This document shows, piece after piece, positions 8,107 through 15,830 of a DNA stretch of 64,000 nt. Numbering within the stretch: the stretch's first letter is position 1; the number at the start of each line of letters is the position of its first letter. The stretch lies in NCBI RefSeq assembly GCF_026790145.1, contig NZ_JALAMS010000011.1:248001-312000 (forward strand). The letters run 5' to 3'. A program made the translations under genes and the position numbers. The stretch comes from Bacillus_I endophytica_A. Lineage in GTDB: Bacteria; Bacillota; Bacilli; Bacillales; Bacillaceae_H. A model generated the notes under the pieces. That model was not told the origin of the DNA, made no database searches, and worked only from the letters and a program-made list of their open reading frames with translations.

Positions 8107-8292
8107 ACAAAGCCCCCCTAACTTTTTCTATATTTTATTCTCTGCTTTATCTAGATATCTTTCGGTTATAGTTCCTAAATTATCTATGATCATATTTATC
8201 TCTTGATTATATCTTTATCCCTCATGGCTCATGATGATACAAGCATTATGGAGCGTTTAAAAGTCTTTTTAGAATTCCTATAGATAAGTGTA

Positions 8293-8763
8293 CTAATCAA
8301 TCATATTTAAAAATTCATCAAACGTATCTGCTACATGATAGCTTACTGGTTCAAATTCAGCAGAATTCTCATGCTCCCATACACACACTTTAGGTTCACT
8401 TCTTGATTCTCTAAAGTCTAAACATAGAAAATCACCAGCGAATAAAACAGCAATTGGTAATAAGACTACCCCTAATAAATCTCCATCGTCTGTAAGTCTC
8501 TCATCCAGTTGAGTCCATATTACCTCAATATCAAACATCCCCATTTCAGTGTTTGCTGGTGCTTCAAGAATACATAAAAATCTATTTATTGCATAACTAT
8601 GGTTGTTACATATAAAAGACTGCTTTTGTGGAGATCCACCATTATTAACTTTTATGAAGTTTTTATAGTCTATTGGTAGTTCGACTCTCCAAAGTTCCTC
8701 TTTCTTAGCTATTAAACTATCAGATGGTAAAGGGAAAATTACTGATTCTTTTTTTACTTCCAT
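8293..8763 (-). CDS. SMI1/KNR4 (SUKH-1) immunity protein
   Basis: A 156-residue protein. ATG 8763 has AAGGAG 8-9 bases upstream. The SUKH-1 core is clear: LPIDYKNFIKVNNGGSPQK near residue 35, a DDGDLLGVVLLPIAV strand region, FLCLDFRE, VCVWEHE and the final helix YHVADTFDEFLNMI. SUKH-1 proteins bind and neutralise many nuclease toxins. Immediately upstream (8788-8940) is a broken C-terminal fragment of what looks like a toxin, so this may be the surviving immunity half of a toxin/immunity cassette. Confidence 0.82.
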   Translation of the reverse strand: MEVKKESVIFPLPSDSLIAKKEELWRVELPIDYKNFIKVNNGGSPQKQSFICNNHSYAINRFLCILEAPANTEMGMFDIEVIWTQLDERLTDDGDLLGVVLLPIAVLFAGDFLCLDFRESRSEPKVCVWEHENSAEFEPVSYHVADTFDEFLNMID

Positions 8764-8787
8764 TAGAAACACTCCTTTTTCTAACTA

Positions 8788-8940
8788 TCAGGGAGTAACT
8801 GCCCACATTCCTTTAGGAATTCCATAAGGAACTAGTTGTATTTCCCCTAGTATTCTAATATAACGCCACGTATAAGAGCCATTTTCCCTAACACGAAAAC
8901 CAAATTTTCTTATAAAATGACAAGAAGGCAGATTACCTGT
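8788..8940 (-). pseudogene. Remnant of a toxin-like C-terminal domain
   Basis: Fifty sense codons between a TAA and a TGA, with no start codon or ribosome site, encode a compositionally protein-like C-terminus: FGFRVRENGSYTWRYIRIL then GEIQLVPYGIPKGMWAVTP. Its end lies 25 bases before the SUKH gene at 8293-8763, the normal toxin-then-immunity order. I do not recognise the toxin family. The idea that it is a decayed toxin tip rests on position and sequence character. Confidence 0.42.
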
Positions 8941-8959
8941 TTATCTACCTTCTACATCA

Positions 8960-9382
8960 TTAGCTTTTAAAAAACTTCAGATATTTAATAGCCTTCGGGC
9001 TTCCAAAACATCTTCCTTCTGATTTTCTATTAGCAATACTAAAAAACTCTTTTGCCACCTCTAAATCACCTAATTCAAAAGCAACTTTTCCTGAAGTAAA
9101 CTCCTTTTCACCTGAATCTATACGATTGAATCCAGTTAAAAAGATTCTATCTGCCCACTCCTTCGCTTTTTCAAAATCTTTCGTTATAAAATAAGTGTCG
9201 ATGATATCCTTTACTAAGCCATAACTTTGTACACTATAAATCCCTTTAGGTTCAGGGATTAAATCCCAAGCCTCTTCTAATAACGAAATAGATTCCTTAT
9301 GGTTACCATTCTCAAATTGTTCGTCACTTTGAGCCACAAGACTTTCAAATTTTTCTTTTACTGGGGATTGTAAAACAGCCAT
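8960..9382 (-). CDS. TPR-like island protein
   Basis: A 140-residue helical protein with a strong AAGGAGGAG site. Helix pairs such as ESISLLEEAWDLIPEPKG and FELGDLEVAKEFFSIA follow the tetratricopeptide spacing, though only weakly. It is paralogous to the gene directly upstream: both share an A-x-DL(I/V)P-x-PK turn and similar length, and only 11 bases separate them. They are almost certainly co-translated. An immunity or toxin-binding role is inferred from the island context. Confidence 0.58.
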   Translation of the reverse strand: MAVLQSPVKEKFESLVAQSDEQFENGNHKESISLLEEAWDLIPEPKGIYSVQSYGLVKDIIDTYFITKDFEKAKEWADRIFLTGFNRIDSGEKEFTSGKVAFELGDLEVAKEFFSIANRKSEGRCFGSPKAIKYLKFFKS

Positions 9383-9393
9383 CCTTCTCCTCC

Positions 9394-9810
9394 TTAAATC
9401 ATATCCATTATTAATTGAAAATACTTGTCATCCTCGTCAAAAAAAAGTTTGTACCCTTCTAACATGTAAGCTCTTAATAAATACTCTTTCGCTTTATCAA
9501 GCTCTCCACATTCAAACAAACTTTCTCCAAGTCTTAATAAAATAAATGGATTTGAAGCTCCATCTGGACAGTTTAGAGCATTATAAAGATGACTTTTTGC
9601 TAATTCATAGTTACCGTTATAAAAATAACTGTCGCCTAATGCTGTATAAATCCATGTACTTGTTTCCCATTCGTTTTTCGGCAATGGAACTAAATCCAAA
9701 GCCTCTGTGTAGCTCTCTATTGCTTTATCAACTTGACCTTTCTCAATAAGAGCGTTTCCGATATCACATAATTGTACAATTTGGTTATATACTTTATCAT
9801 TAAGTTCCAT
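9394..9810 (-). CDS. Tetratricopeptide-repeat island protein
   Basis: A 138-residue protein built of about three TPR units: IGNALIEKGQVDKAIESYTE, ALGDSYFYNGNYELAKSHL and RLGESLFECGELDKAKEYL. Each shows the G/A-x(3)-Y/F-x(2)-G-x(2)-A spacing. The ATG follows GGAGGAAATGAATA. It is paralogous to the next gene (8960-9382). TPR proteins are scaffolds; in toxin islands they occur as immunity genes. A 30-codon frame upstream (9835-9927) has a possible start but no recognisable content. Confidence 0.72.
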   Translation of the reverse strand: MELNDKVYNQIVQLCDIGNALIEKGQVDKAIESYTEALDLVPLPKNEWETSTWIYTALGDSYFYNGNYELAKSHLYNALNCPDGASNPFILLRLGESLFECGELDKAKEYLLRAYMLEGYKLFFDEDDKYFQLIMDMI

Positions 9811-9972
9811 TATTCATTTCCTCCAAATGATGATTTAGCGGGTTGCAAATAGGTTTCCTTTAACATTACTAAATAACTCTTTATAAATAGAAAAGAGAAT
9901 AATAAGGGGAATCCATTTTAATATCATCCTACTTTTCCGCTCCTGTGACCCTTTTTTAAATTGCTTCTTATT

Positions 9973-10446
9973 TTAGTCTATTTTTGCTAAAATCTTATCC
10001 ACTTTTTCTAGATATAGATCTGGATCTTCCTCTTTTATTGTAAGGAGAATCTCTTTAATGATTTGTTTTGTTGAACTATTCACATCTTTTAATGCCTCAC
10101 TATACGCTATTACTAGATCGTTAGAATTTAAAAGTGTACGATGAATTCTTTCTGCCCAAAACTCTGCATGAAGCAACATTTTAGGAATACTAATAGCTAA
10201 TTTATACAGTCCCTCTTCCAAACCCTTATGTTCAGCAATATAGAAAATGGTTTCAATTAGGTAACTACCTGCTGAAGGTTCAGCAATATCATCCTCAAAA
10301 ACCGTACAAAGATCAGGAATTATATCGTTTGTGCCTCGATGCGATAATTCATTAAGAATATCCTCAAATACTTCAATATCATCTCCTTCATTTTCTAGAA
10401 AACGCATTTTATATAAAATAGAAAGTTGTTTCTTAAACGAATTCAT
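9973..10446 (-). CDS. Imm30-type immunity protein
   Basis: A 157-residue, all-helical acidic protein. The second ATG (10446) is preferred because GGAG is 6 bases upstream. The sequence follows the Imm30 pattern: a helix with IEVFEDILNELSHRG, IIPDLCTVFEDDIAE, AGSYLIETIFYIAE and HAEFWAERIHRTLLNS, then EDPDLYLEKVDKIL. Imm30 is a catalogued immunity family of polymorphic toxin systems. It starts 11 bases after the preceding SUKH gene, so the two are one transcription unit. Confidence 0.74.
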   Translation of the reverse strand: MNSFKKQLSILYKMRFLENEGDDIEVFEDILNELSHRGTNDIIPDLCTVFEDDIAEPSAGSYLIETIFYIAEHKGLEEGLYKLAISIPKMLLHAEFWAERIHRTLLNSNDLVIAYSEALKDVNSSTKQIIKEILLTIKEEDPDLYLEKVDKILAKID

Positions 10447-10457
10447 CATATTCTCCT

Positions 10458-10886
10458 TTATTCATATAAACTGGCAAGAAAGTCATTAAAATTACTCACT
10501 AAAAAATACATATTTTTCATACCACAATGTTCTTCATCATGAACCCAATGAAATATTTGCCCATCATATTCTTTGTTTATGCCAATGCATATTTGATTTC
10601 CACTTGGTTCATCTCCGATTGGAATAAATCCTATCTCTAATATTTCATCAAAAATGGTACAGTTTTTCTCTAAATTATCATACATACTGCCGATTCCATA
10701 CAAAATATTAACTACACTTTCTCCCGGTTCATCAGATATCTTATAAATACTAAAATCCGGATATCCACCATTATATTTCAATAAAAACTCTCTATACTCT
10801 TTTGGAAGGATAATGCTTTGATTTTGCTCAAACCTCTCTAATTTTTCACTAGGTAAACTCTCATGTATTCTTTCAATATTGACCAT
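10458..10886 (-). CDS. SMI1/KNR4 (SUKH-1) immunity protein
   Basis: A 142-residue protein with AAGGAGTG before its ATG. SUKH-1 landmarks are LPKEYREFLLKYNGGYPDF, DEPGESVVNILYGIG, a FIPIGDEPSGNQICIGI segment, IFHWVHDEE and the final YFLVSNFNDFLASL helix. It resembles the protein at 18201-18608 (same YNGGYP and GESVVN or GESLVN motifs), so the two are likely paralogues in different immunity groups. A decayed WHH-nuclease tip lies directly upstream (10957-11280), making this a plausible former partner. Confidence 0.85.
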   Translation of the reverse strand: MVNIERIHESLPSEKLERFEQNQSIILPKEYREFLLKYNGGYPDFSIYKISDEPGESVVNILYGIGSMYDNLEKNCTIFDEILEIGFIPIGDEPSGNQICIGINKEYDGQIFHWVHDEEHCGMKNMYFLVSNFNDFLASLYE

Positions 10887-10956
10887 GGTATCACTCCTTA
10901 TTTACTGTTTTTATTATTAACTTTTGATTACCATCTATGCTATGTACTTAAATTCA

Positions 10957-11280
10957 TTATGAATTTCTTTGTCTACACGATACAAGAATCATAGTTTTTC
11001 TACCTTGGTAATAATGTCAAATGTAGCCGTGAGATGGTCTCCTTTTATTGAAAGTTGATGAGTCGGTATCTTATGTAAGTTTAGCTGCTTTGTTTGCATC
11101 TTCAAAACTTTTTGGATCATTCTTAGGAGAATGAACTTCGATCTTTACCAACTCAATATTAGGATGTATATAAGGTATAAAAACTGGATAACTATCAGGA
11201 TACCGTACAGTTTGTCCTTTTTTAGTGGGATATACTCAAATACCATCCTTGTCTATTTTCAGCGTTTTTCCTTCTTTCAT
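10957..11280 (-). pseudogene. Decayed WHH-type HNH nuclease toxin tip
   Basis: One frame from an ATG at 11280 to a TAA at 10957 reads through three internal stops (11236, 11071, 11017) with clear toxin content. It gives GKTLKIDKDGI, VYPTKKGQTVRYPDSYPVF, HPNIELVKIEVH, SFEDANKAAKL, then HYYQGRKTMILV. The order V-YPD-YP-F, AN-AA-L and H-YQ-GR-TM-LV is that of HNH/WHH toxin domains. There is no upstream secretion module, so it was an orphan tip cassette before it decayed. It accounts for most of the gene-free stretch 10887-11359. Confidence 0.7.
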
Positions 11281-11312
11281 CCTAAACCTTATTTTTTTAT
11301 TTATAGGACAAA

Positions 11313-11339
11313 AAAGATTGGGAGCATGTCCCAACCTTT
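11313..11339 (-). terminator. Terminator after the toxin operon
   Basis: Arms AAAGATTGGGA and TCCCAACCTTT pair with one mismatch around GCATG and are followed by a T-run on the minus strand. It would end the partner-toxin-immunity transcript. Confidence 0.7.
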
Positions 11340-11359
11340 ATATATTTCCAAATATGAAA

Positions 11360-11863
11360 TTAGTCTTCTTCATCTTCATGTAGCTTTTGAAGAAACTCCG
11401 TAAATGTGTCCGCTACATAGAAAATATTCTCTCTTGCAACTTCTTCTGCTTCTTCCTCACTTAATCCTTCTTCCTTCATTAGCATTTCTTTCTCCCATGC
11501 ATCTTCATGTTCCCAGAATACGACAATAGGATTCTCACTATGATTTTTGTAGTCAAAACAGATTAGATTTCCTGATGGGTCATCTGCAAAAGGAATAACA
11601 TTCTTAGGTAGCGTTAGTTTATAATTTTCATATACTCTTAATATATCAATGGCTTTTTCTGGTGTCTGAATCATAAGGAGCGCCCCAAATACTCTTTCCA
11701 TTCCTTCTACCTCAAATATATCGCGCTTTGGACGAGCTCCATGATTAGTTCGAATACATTGTTTATAATCTTCCGGAAAAATCACGTTCAACTTCTCTTC
11801 CACTTTCTTTATATCTTCATCTCTAGCTGGTTTTTCAAGATACTTCCATTCTAATTCACTCAT
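11360..11863 (-). CDS. SMI1/KNR4 immunity protein for the adjacent WHH toxin
   Basis: A 167-residue SUKH protein. ATG 11863 overlaps the toxin stop as ATGA, and GGGGAGGAAA lies 9 bases upstream inside the toxin gene, so translation is coupled. Landmarks: FPEDYKQCIRTNHGARPKR, ERVFGALLMIQTPEKAI, VIPFADDPSGNLICFDYKN, PIVVFWEHED and FYVADTFTEFLQKLHEDEED. SUKH proteins are established partners of HNH/WHH nuclease toxins. The direct coupling makes this the cognate immunity protein with good confidence. It acts in the cytoplasm. Confidence 0.87.
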   Translation of the reverse strand: MSELEWKYLEKPARDEDIKKVEEKLNVIFPEDYKQCIRTNHGARPKRDIFEVEGMERVFGALLMIQTPEKAIDILRVYENYKLTLPKNVIPFADDPSGNLICFDYKNHSENPIVVFWEHEDAWEKEMLMKEEGLSEEEAEEVARENIFYVADTFTEFLQKLHEDEED

Positions 11864-13302
11864 CTTATATTTCCTCCCCATAGCTTATTACCACCTAAAT
11901 GATTAACTCCATGAGTCTCTTTAACCACTAATTGCATCTTCCCTGGGACTTGATGATGATGCCAAGTAAAGCTTTTGTGATATGGCTCTTCAGCCATTAT
12001 TTCTTGCAACTGTTCTTCAGTAAACCTATCTTTTAGTGCTGAATCTTTCTCTATCGCATTCTTTAAATCCCTTGTACACTCTTTAAATTGTTTACGGTCT
12101 TTAGCAATGAACATATCTTCCTTTAATGTAGTAGTAAATTTTACATCATCACCTTTAAATATAGGAAAACCTAACACATCATAATCTACACCGTTCACAT
12201 GTGTACCTCCCGCTAATGGCTTATTTACGATATTATGTCTTGGCGAAGCATTTAAATGCTTATCAACAAGTCCTACCACAGTTTTAAATTCTTCTATACT
12301 ATCATAACCGTGGTCTTTAATAGTTTTATCGTTAACATGTTCAAGAAAATGTTCAACACTTTCATATCCCTTAGGTACTACCCAACGTTCTGCAACTTTA
12401 CCTTCCGCATTGTATCCCTTTGCAATAACTGCATCAAGTTCAGTATAAGGGTAACCACGATGATCGATTTTTGGTAGATTATCATACTTTGGATCAACTT
12501 TTTTCGTTGCATTACTTTTAACCTTAACGGCAAATTGGGATGTAAGATCTTTAATAGATCTTTTCTCCGGCACTATAGTTCTCATCCCTACGCCTGTATC
12601 CGCAACACGCACACCTACAGGAACCTCTATCTTACCGATATTCTCTCGAACTCGCTTAACCGCTTCCTGCCCTTTAACCAAATATTCCTTAGCCGAACGA
12701 AACCGACCCTTCATACTATTCCATGCACCAGAAAAGAAGTCTTTAAAAACAGCAGGGTTAACGGCTTTTCTACCACTTTTTATTTTACCAAGGGCAGAAG
12801 CTTCCTGTCCAATCTTTGCCGTTTTGGCCATTTTTCCGCCTTTAGCAACAACGCCAATGGCTTTTCCTGGCGAGAAGTTGAGAATTGTCATAACCCCAGC
12901 TTCAGCACGCTGACCTCCTGTAATTTTTTCACCTGTTTGTGGGTCATACTCGCCGAACACGCGCTGAAGATCGTACCAGCCTGAAAATTCTCCAATTGCT
13001 CGTCCTAGTTTTGCTTGCCATGATTGATCAAGCTGTCTTACGTCTGCAGCTGTTTTCTTTACAAATGCTTGCGAATCATCTAGTAGATCTTTATATTTTT
13101 TAATAGAGCCTTCAAACTTCTCTTGAAGGTGATTAATATTACCGCCGCCAACACCGGCAATATCAGCAGCTATGCTTCCCATACCCCACTTTAATTTACT
13201 TAGGGCAAAGCTACATTTCATCTCTGCTGTACCAATTCCACTTGCTAATTCATCAAGCTTGTCTGGATCAACTTCAATTGTATATCCACCATTTTGTGTC
13301 AT
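11860..13302 (-). CDS. Secreted polymorphic toxin: WXG-like N-terminus, pre-toxin TG domain, WHH nuclease tip
   Basis: A 480-residue modular toxin. Residues about 10-100 form a WXG100-like helical hairpin with KWGMG at the turn. Residues about 108-165 (EFSGWYDLQRVFGEYDPQTG, AGVMTILNFSPGKA) match the pre-toxin TG domain that joins secretion modules to toxin tips. The last 90 residues (DYDVLGFPIFKGD, TWHHHQVPGKMQLVV, GVNHLGGNKLWGG) form an HNH/Endo VII-type WHH nuclease with the His cluster intact. It has no signal peptide; export by a type VII (Esx/Yuk) system is inferred, and that machinery is not in this window. It overlaps its partner upstream and its immunity gene downstream by 4 bases each. 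Confidence 0.86.
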   Translation of the reverse strand: MTQNGGYTIEVDPDKLDELASGIGTAEMKCSFALSKLKWGMGSIAADIAGVGGGNINHLQEKFEGSIKKYKDLLDDSQAFVKKTAADVRQLDQSWQAKLGRAIGEFSGWYDLQRVFGEYDPQTGEKITGGQRAEAGVMTILNFSPGKAIGVVAKGGKMAKTAKIGQEASALGKIKSGRKAVNPAVFKDFFSGAWNSMKGRFRSAKEYLVKGQEAVKRVRENIGKIEVPVGVRVADTGVGMRTIVPEKRSIKDLTSQFAVKVKSNATKKVDPKYDNLPKIDHRGYPYTELDAVIAKGYNAEGKVAERWVVPKGYESVEHFLEHVNDKTIKDHGYDSIEEFKTVVGLVDKHLNASPRHNIVNKPLAGGTHVNGVDYDVLGFPIFKGDDVKFTTTLKEDMFIAKDRKQFKECTRDLKNAIEKDSALKDRFTEEQLQEIMAEEPYHKSFTWHHHQVPGKMQLVVKETHGVNHLGGNKLWGGNIR

Positions 13303-13703
13303 GCAAGATTACCTGCCTTTTCTCTGAGCTGAGCGGCTTTCTTCTCGATTTCAATGATAAGATTTTGGCCATCAACACGGGCTTCACCAGCCACTGTGCG
13401 AAGCTGATTCTGATAGTCATCATAGGCTTCTTTTTTCTTCCCTTGCCAATCAACCGCATGCGCATTATAAGCTTTCGCGTTCTCTTGAGGCGCTTGGTTA
13501 AAGTCTTCAAGCGCTTTTCTTACATTATTCGCATAGCTATCTAATGCTTCCGCTTGAGCCAAATATTTAGCCCGGAGAAGTTGACGTTCCGCTTCTTCCT
13601 TTGCATCTTCCAATTTATCTTTGACATCATTAGCTGTGTCTTTAGTCTTATCCCAAGCATCACTCGCTACATTCTTTACGCCGCCCCATACATCGTAGCC
13701 CAA
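13299..13703 (-). CDS. WXG-like small partner of the toxin
   Basis: A 134-residue helical protein. The start is TTG 13703, which has AGGAGAGG 5 bases upstream; another TTG 27 bases further up lacks a site. The first 40 residues (YDVWGGVKNVASDAWDKT, then KDKLEDAKEEAERQL) form a charged helix. The second half is a helical hairpin with a WQG turn (HAVDWQGKKKEAYDDY), as in WXG100 and LXG-associated partner proteins. It probably pairs with the toxin N-terminus for type VII export. Its TGA overlaps the toxin ATG. It is the first gene of the toxin operon. Confidence 0.62.
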   Translation of the reverse strand: MGYDVWGGVKNVASDAWDKTKDTANDVKDKLEDAKEEAERQLLRAKYLAQAEALDSYANNVRKALEDFNQAPQENAKAYNAHAVDWQGKKKEAYDDYQNQLRTVAGEARVDGQNLIIEIEKKAAQLREKAGNLA

Positions 13704-14262
13704 TTGATCCTCTCCTTCCTTTTTCCTCAAACCCTTTTCTTTTCCAACTACTATTTTAAAGGAATATATGGAAAATTTGGATAGGAAGAAGGATTGCTTT
13801 TTTCAAGACAGCAAGACCTTTATACCCAATAAGAACAAACGTTCCTTGATTCAAAAGAACTATTTTCTACTTCTCTATTAAAACTTCTGTTATATCTTAT
13901 AGGAGATATAAGCATGTCACTCATAGCTATCAACGAACAAAGTCCCACCATTCTAATCTCCTTAACATTACTGATAAAATGACTTAATAGACATTATTTT
14001 AGAATCGCAGACAGACTAATTTTTCACAAAATCTATGATTGTTGCCTTTGTGCTTGAACTAACAGACTAATTGAAAGAGTTATAACTGAAATAGTTTTAT
14101 AAAGCATTTCTTTGTAACAAGGAATGCTTTTTATCTCTATCTAAAATCAAAAATAAGTTTTCTATAGCAATAAAAATATAATTATAATCAGTAATTATTT
14201 ATTGTAATTCGATAAATAATGTGTTAAATTCAAATGGATAATAAATCAGTGAGGTGTTTTTT
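13704..14262. other. Divergent intergenic region
   Basis: About 560 bases separate the toxin operon (minus) from the DUF2975 gene (plus). They must hold both promoters, but I find no confident -35/-10 pair. The 11-mer ACAGACTAATT occurs twice (near 14010 and 14064). Apart from the hairpin at 14101-14130 I see no gene. Confidence 0.4.
14101..14130 (+). terminator. Isolated terminator-like hairpin
   Basis: Arms AAAGCATTTCTT and AAGGAATGCTTT (one G-T pair) flank TGTAAC and are followed by TT ATCTC on the plus strand. No plus-strand gene precedes it, so it may mark a small RNA, a lost gene, or the end of readthrough. Confidence 0.5.
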
Positions 14263-14739
14263 ATGAAACGAGGTTCAACCATCTTTTTAAAAATAGCTGT
14301 TTTTCTGATTGGAACTCCAGCTCTTGCCCTATGTATATTTGGCTTATTTTACTTAGCTAAGCATCCAGCAAATCCAGAGTATGCCCATATACTCTATCCC
14401 ATTGTAATCATTATGTATGTATCAGCAATCCCATTTTTCGTTGCGTTGTATCAGGCGTTCCGACTTCTAAACTACATTGATAAAAACAAAGCTTTCTCCC
14501 AAATTTCTGTAAGAGCTTTACAGAGAATAAAATACTGTGCCATTACAATTAGTATCTTGTATGTTGTAATGCTGCCATTCGTTTATTTCGTAGCAGAGCT
14601 AGACGATGCCCCAGGTCTTATCCTAATTGGAATGGTCCCTATCTTTGCTTCACTAGTCATCGCATTCTTTGCGGCTGTTCTTCAAAAGCTTTTACAAGAA
14701 GCCATCGATATAAAATCAGAAAATGACTTAACGGTCTGA
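14263..14739 (+). CDS. DUF2975 membrane protein
   Basis: A 158-residue integral membrane protein with four predicted helices (about 7-30, 45-65, 88-112, 120-145). It has the DUF2975 layout, including the YLIDKNKAFS-type cytoplasmic loop (here LLNYIDKNKAFSQISVRAL). ATG 14263 follows TGAGGTG by 6 bases. It is followed after 10 bases by a small XRE regulator, the standard pairing for DUF2975 genes in Firmicutes. The function of the family is unknown; the regulator is thought to control the pair. Confidence 0.8.
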   Translation: MKRGSTIFLKIAVFLIGTPALALCIFGLFYLAKHPANPEYAHILYPIVIIMYVSAIPFFVALYQAFRLLNYIDKNKAFSQISVRALQRIKYCAITISILYVVMLPFVYFVAELDDAPGLILIGMVPIFASLVIAFFAAVLQKLLQEAIDIKSENDLTV

Positions 14740-14749
14740 GGTGAACATA

Positions 14750-14971
14750 ATGGCGATTATAATCAATATTGATGTAATGTTAGCAAAAAGAAAAATGAGT
14801 GTAACAGAACTTTCAGAGCGGGTTGGCATCACGATGGCTAACCTTTCTATATTGAAAAATGGAAAGGCAAAAGCAGTTCGATTATCCACTTTAGAGGCGA
14901 TTTGTAAGGCTCTAGATTGTCAGCCTGGAGACCTTTTGGAATACAGAGCTGACGAAGACACTGAGGGATAA
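14750..14971 (+). CDS. XRE/YozG-type helix-turn-helix regulator
   Basis: A 73-residue DNA-binding protein made up almost entirely of one HTH domain. MSVTELSERVGITMANLSIL forms the first helices and recognition helix, followed by LSTLEAICKALDCQPGDLLEY. ATG 14750 has TGAGGTGA 5 bases upstream. Proteins of this size with the CQPGDLLEY ending usually accompany DUF2975 membrane proteins, as here. It probably autoregulates the two-gene unit, which ends in a strong terminator. Confidence 0.86.
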   Translation: MAIIINIDVMLAKRKMSVTELSERVGITMANLSILKNGKAKAVRLSTLEAICKALDCQPGDLLEYRADEDTEG

Positions 14972-14990
14972 GAACTTGTCCATAAAAACC

Positions 14991-15020
14991 AAAAGAACAC
15001 CTATCAAAAGGTGTTCTTTT
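14991..15020. terminator. Bidirectional terminator
   Basis: Perfect 12-bp arms AAAAGAACACCT and AGGTGTTCTTTT around ATCAAA, T-rich on one side and A-rich on the other. It serves both the XRE gene (plus) and the convergent gene at 15021 (minus). Confidence 0.85.
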
Positions 15021-15266
15021 TTATTCTTCTTTCTCATCTTCTTTTGGCTTTTGGATCTTTTTTCTCTTTACCTTTGGTTTATTTACATACGCTTCGACTT
15101 GTTCTTGCAAATCTCCAAAAAGCTCTTGAAGCATTCTTTTTTGATCGCCGGATAAGTGTCCCTTCACTTTTCTTGGATCAAGGTTGTTTTTCCTTAATAC
15201 ATCATTAACTAACGAATCCACTAGTGAGTCAGGAATGCCTTTCTGTTTGTCAGATGAGTTATCCAT
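15021..15266 (-). CDS. Small hydrophilic hypothetical protein
   Basis: An 81-residue soluble protein with LDPRKVKGHLSGDQKRM then LQELFGDLQEQVEAY, followed by a Lys/Glu-rich tail (KPKVKRKKIQKPKEDEKEE). The pattern of a short helical domain plus a charged tail is seen in several small Bacillus spore-associated proteins, but I cannot assign a family. The ribosome site is GGAGGG. It shares the bidirectional terminator with the XRE gene. Confidence 0.55.
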   Translation of the reverse strand: MDNSSDKQKGIPDSLVDSLVNDVLRKNNLDPRKVKGHLSGDQKRMLQELFGDLQEQVEAYVNKPKVKRKKIQKPKEDEKEE

Positions 15267-15367
15267 TATACGCGCCCTCCTTCCACAATAACCTTTGATA
15301 TTAGTCTATGTGGAAGGCTTGGCATATGAGCTAGCCCTAACATAACAATACTAGAGCATTCCATTCA

Positions 15368-15661
15368 TTAATCTAGGTGTTGAATTTCTCGTGGAGCTCC
15401 ATTCTTTCCATACTGTATATCTTTCTCTCTAAGTTCCGTAGCATGAGATGTACGCTCATGACGAAAATGAACAAGAACAAGCGCAATTAACAAGATTAAA
15501 AATACAAAAAATCCATAAAGAAGCGAACGCTCTAACCAGTGAATCATAAAATTTGTTTTATTGATGTGAGCTGGGAGCTTCACTGCAAAAGATAAAGAAA
15601 ATGAAAATAAGGATGCTATAAAACCGACCATAACAGGAATAAGCAGAATTGACTTTTTCAT
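15368..15661 (-). CDS. Small two-helix membrane protein
   Basis: A 97-residue protein. ATG 15661 follows ATGAGGGC. Membrane segments are at about 4-24 (ILLIPVMVGFIASLFSFSLSF) and about 46-66, followed by a hydrophilic tail with HFRHERTSHATELREKDIQ. No family recognised. It stands alone between the small gene at 15021 and the dehydratase gene. Confidence 0.5.
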   Translation of the reverse strand: MKKSILLIPVMVGFIASLFSFSLSFAVKLPAHINKTNFMIHWLERSLLYGFFVFLILLIALVLVHFRHERTSHATELREKDIQYGKNGAPREIQHLD

Positions 15662-15830
15662 GATGCCCTCATTTCTATAAAGTATTTTATTTCTATATCG
15701 ATCAATCTTTTTTCTTTTATAGATTTTAATAAGAAAATATCTTTCCAATATATTTACGAATTTGAGGACAATATAGTTTCAGGGCTGATTGTTCTATGAA
15801 ATCTTTACCATACAGTCGTAAACCATCCTG

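Noticed and set aside
8131..8193. 20-codon frame directly upstream of the PoNi gene
   Set aside because: Too short; could be a leader or a remnant, with no sequence evidence either way.
9835..9927. 30-codon minus-strand frame between the Imm30 and TPR genes
   Set aside because: It has an ATG and a weak purine-rich stretch, but nothing supports translation and no family is visible.
12535..12984. 149-codon plus-strand frame inside the toxin gene
   Set aside because: It is the complement of the toxin coding region, has no ribosome site and no protein-like content.
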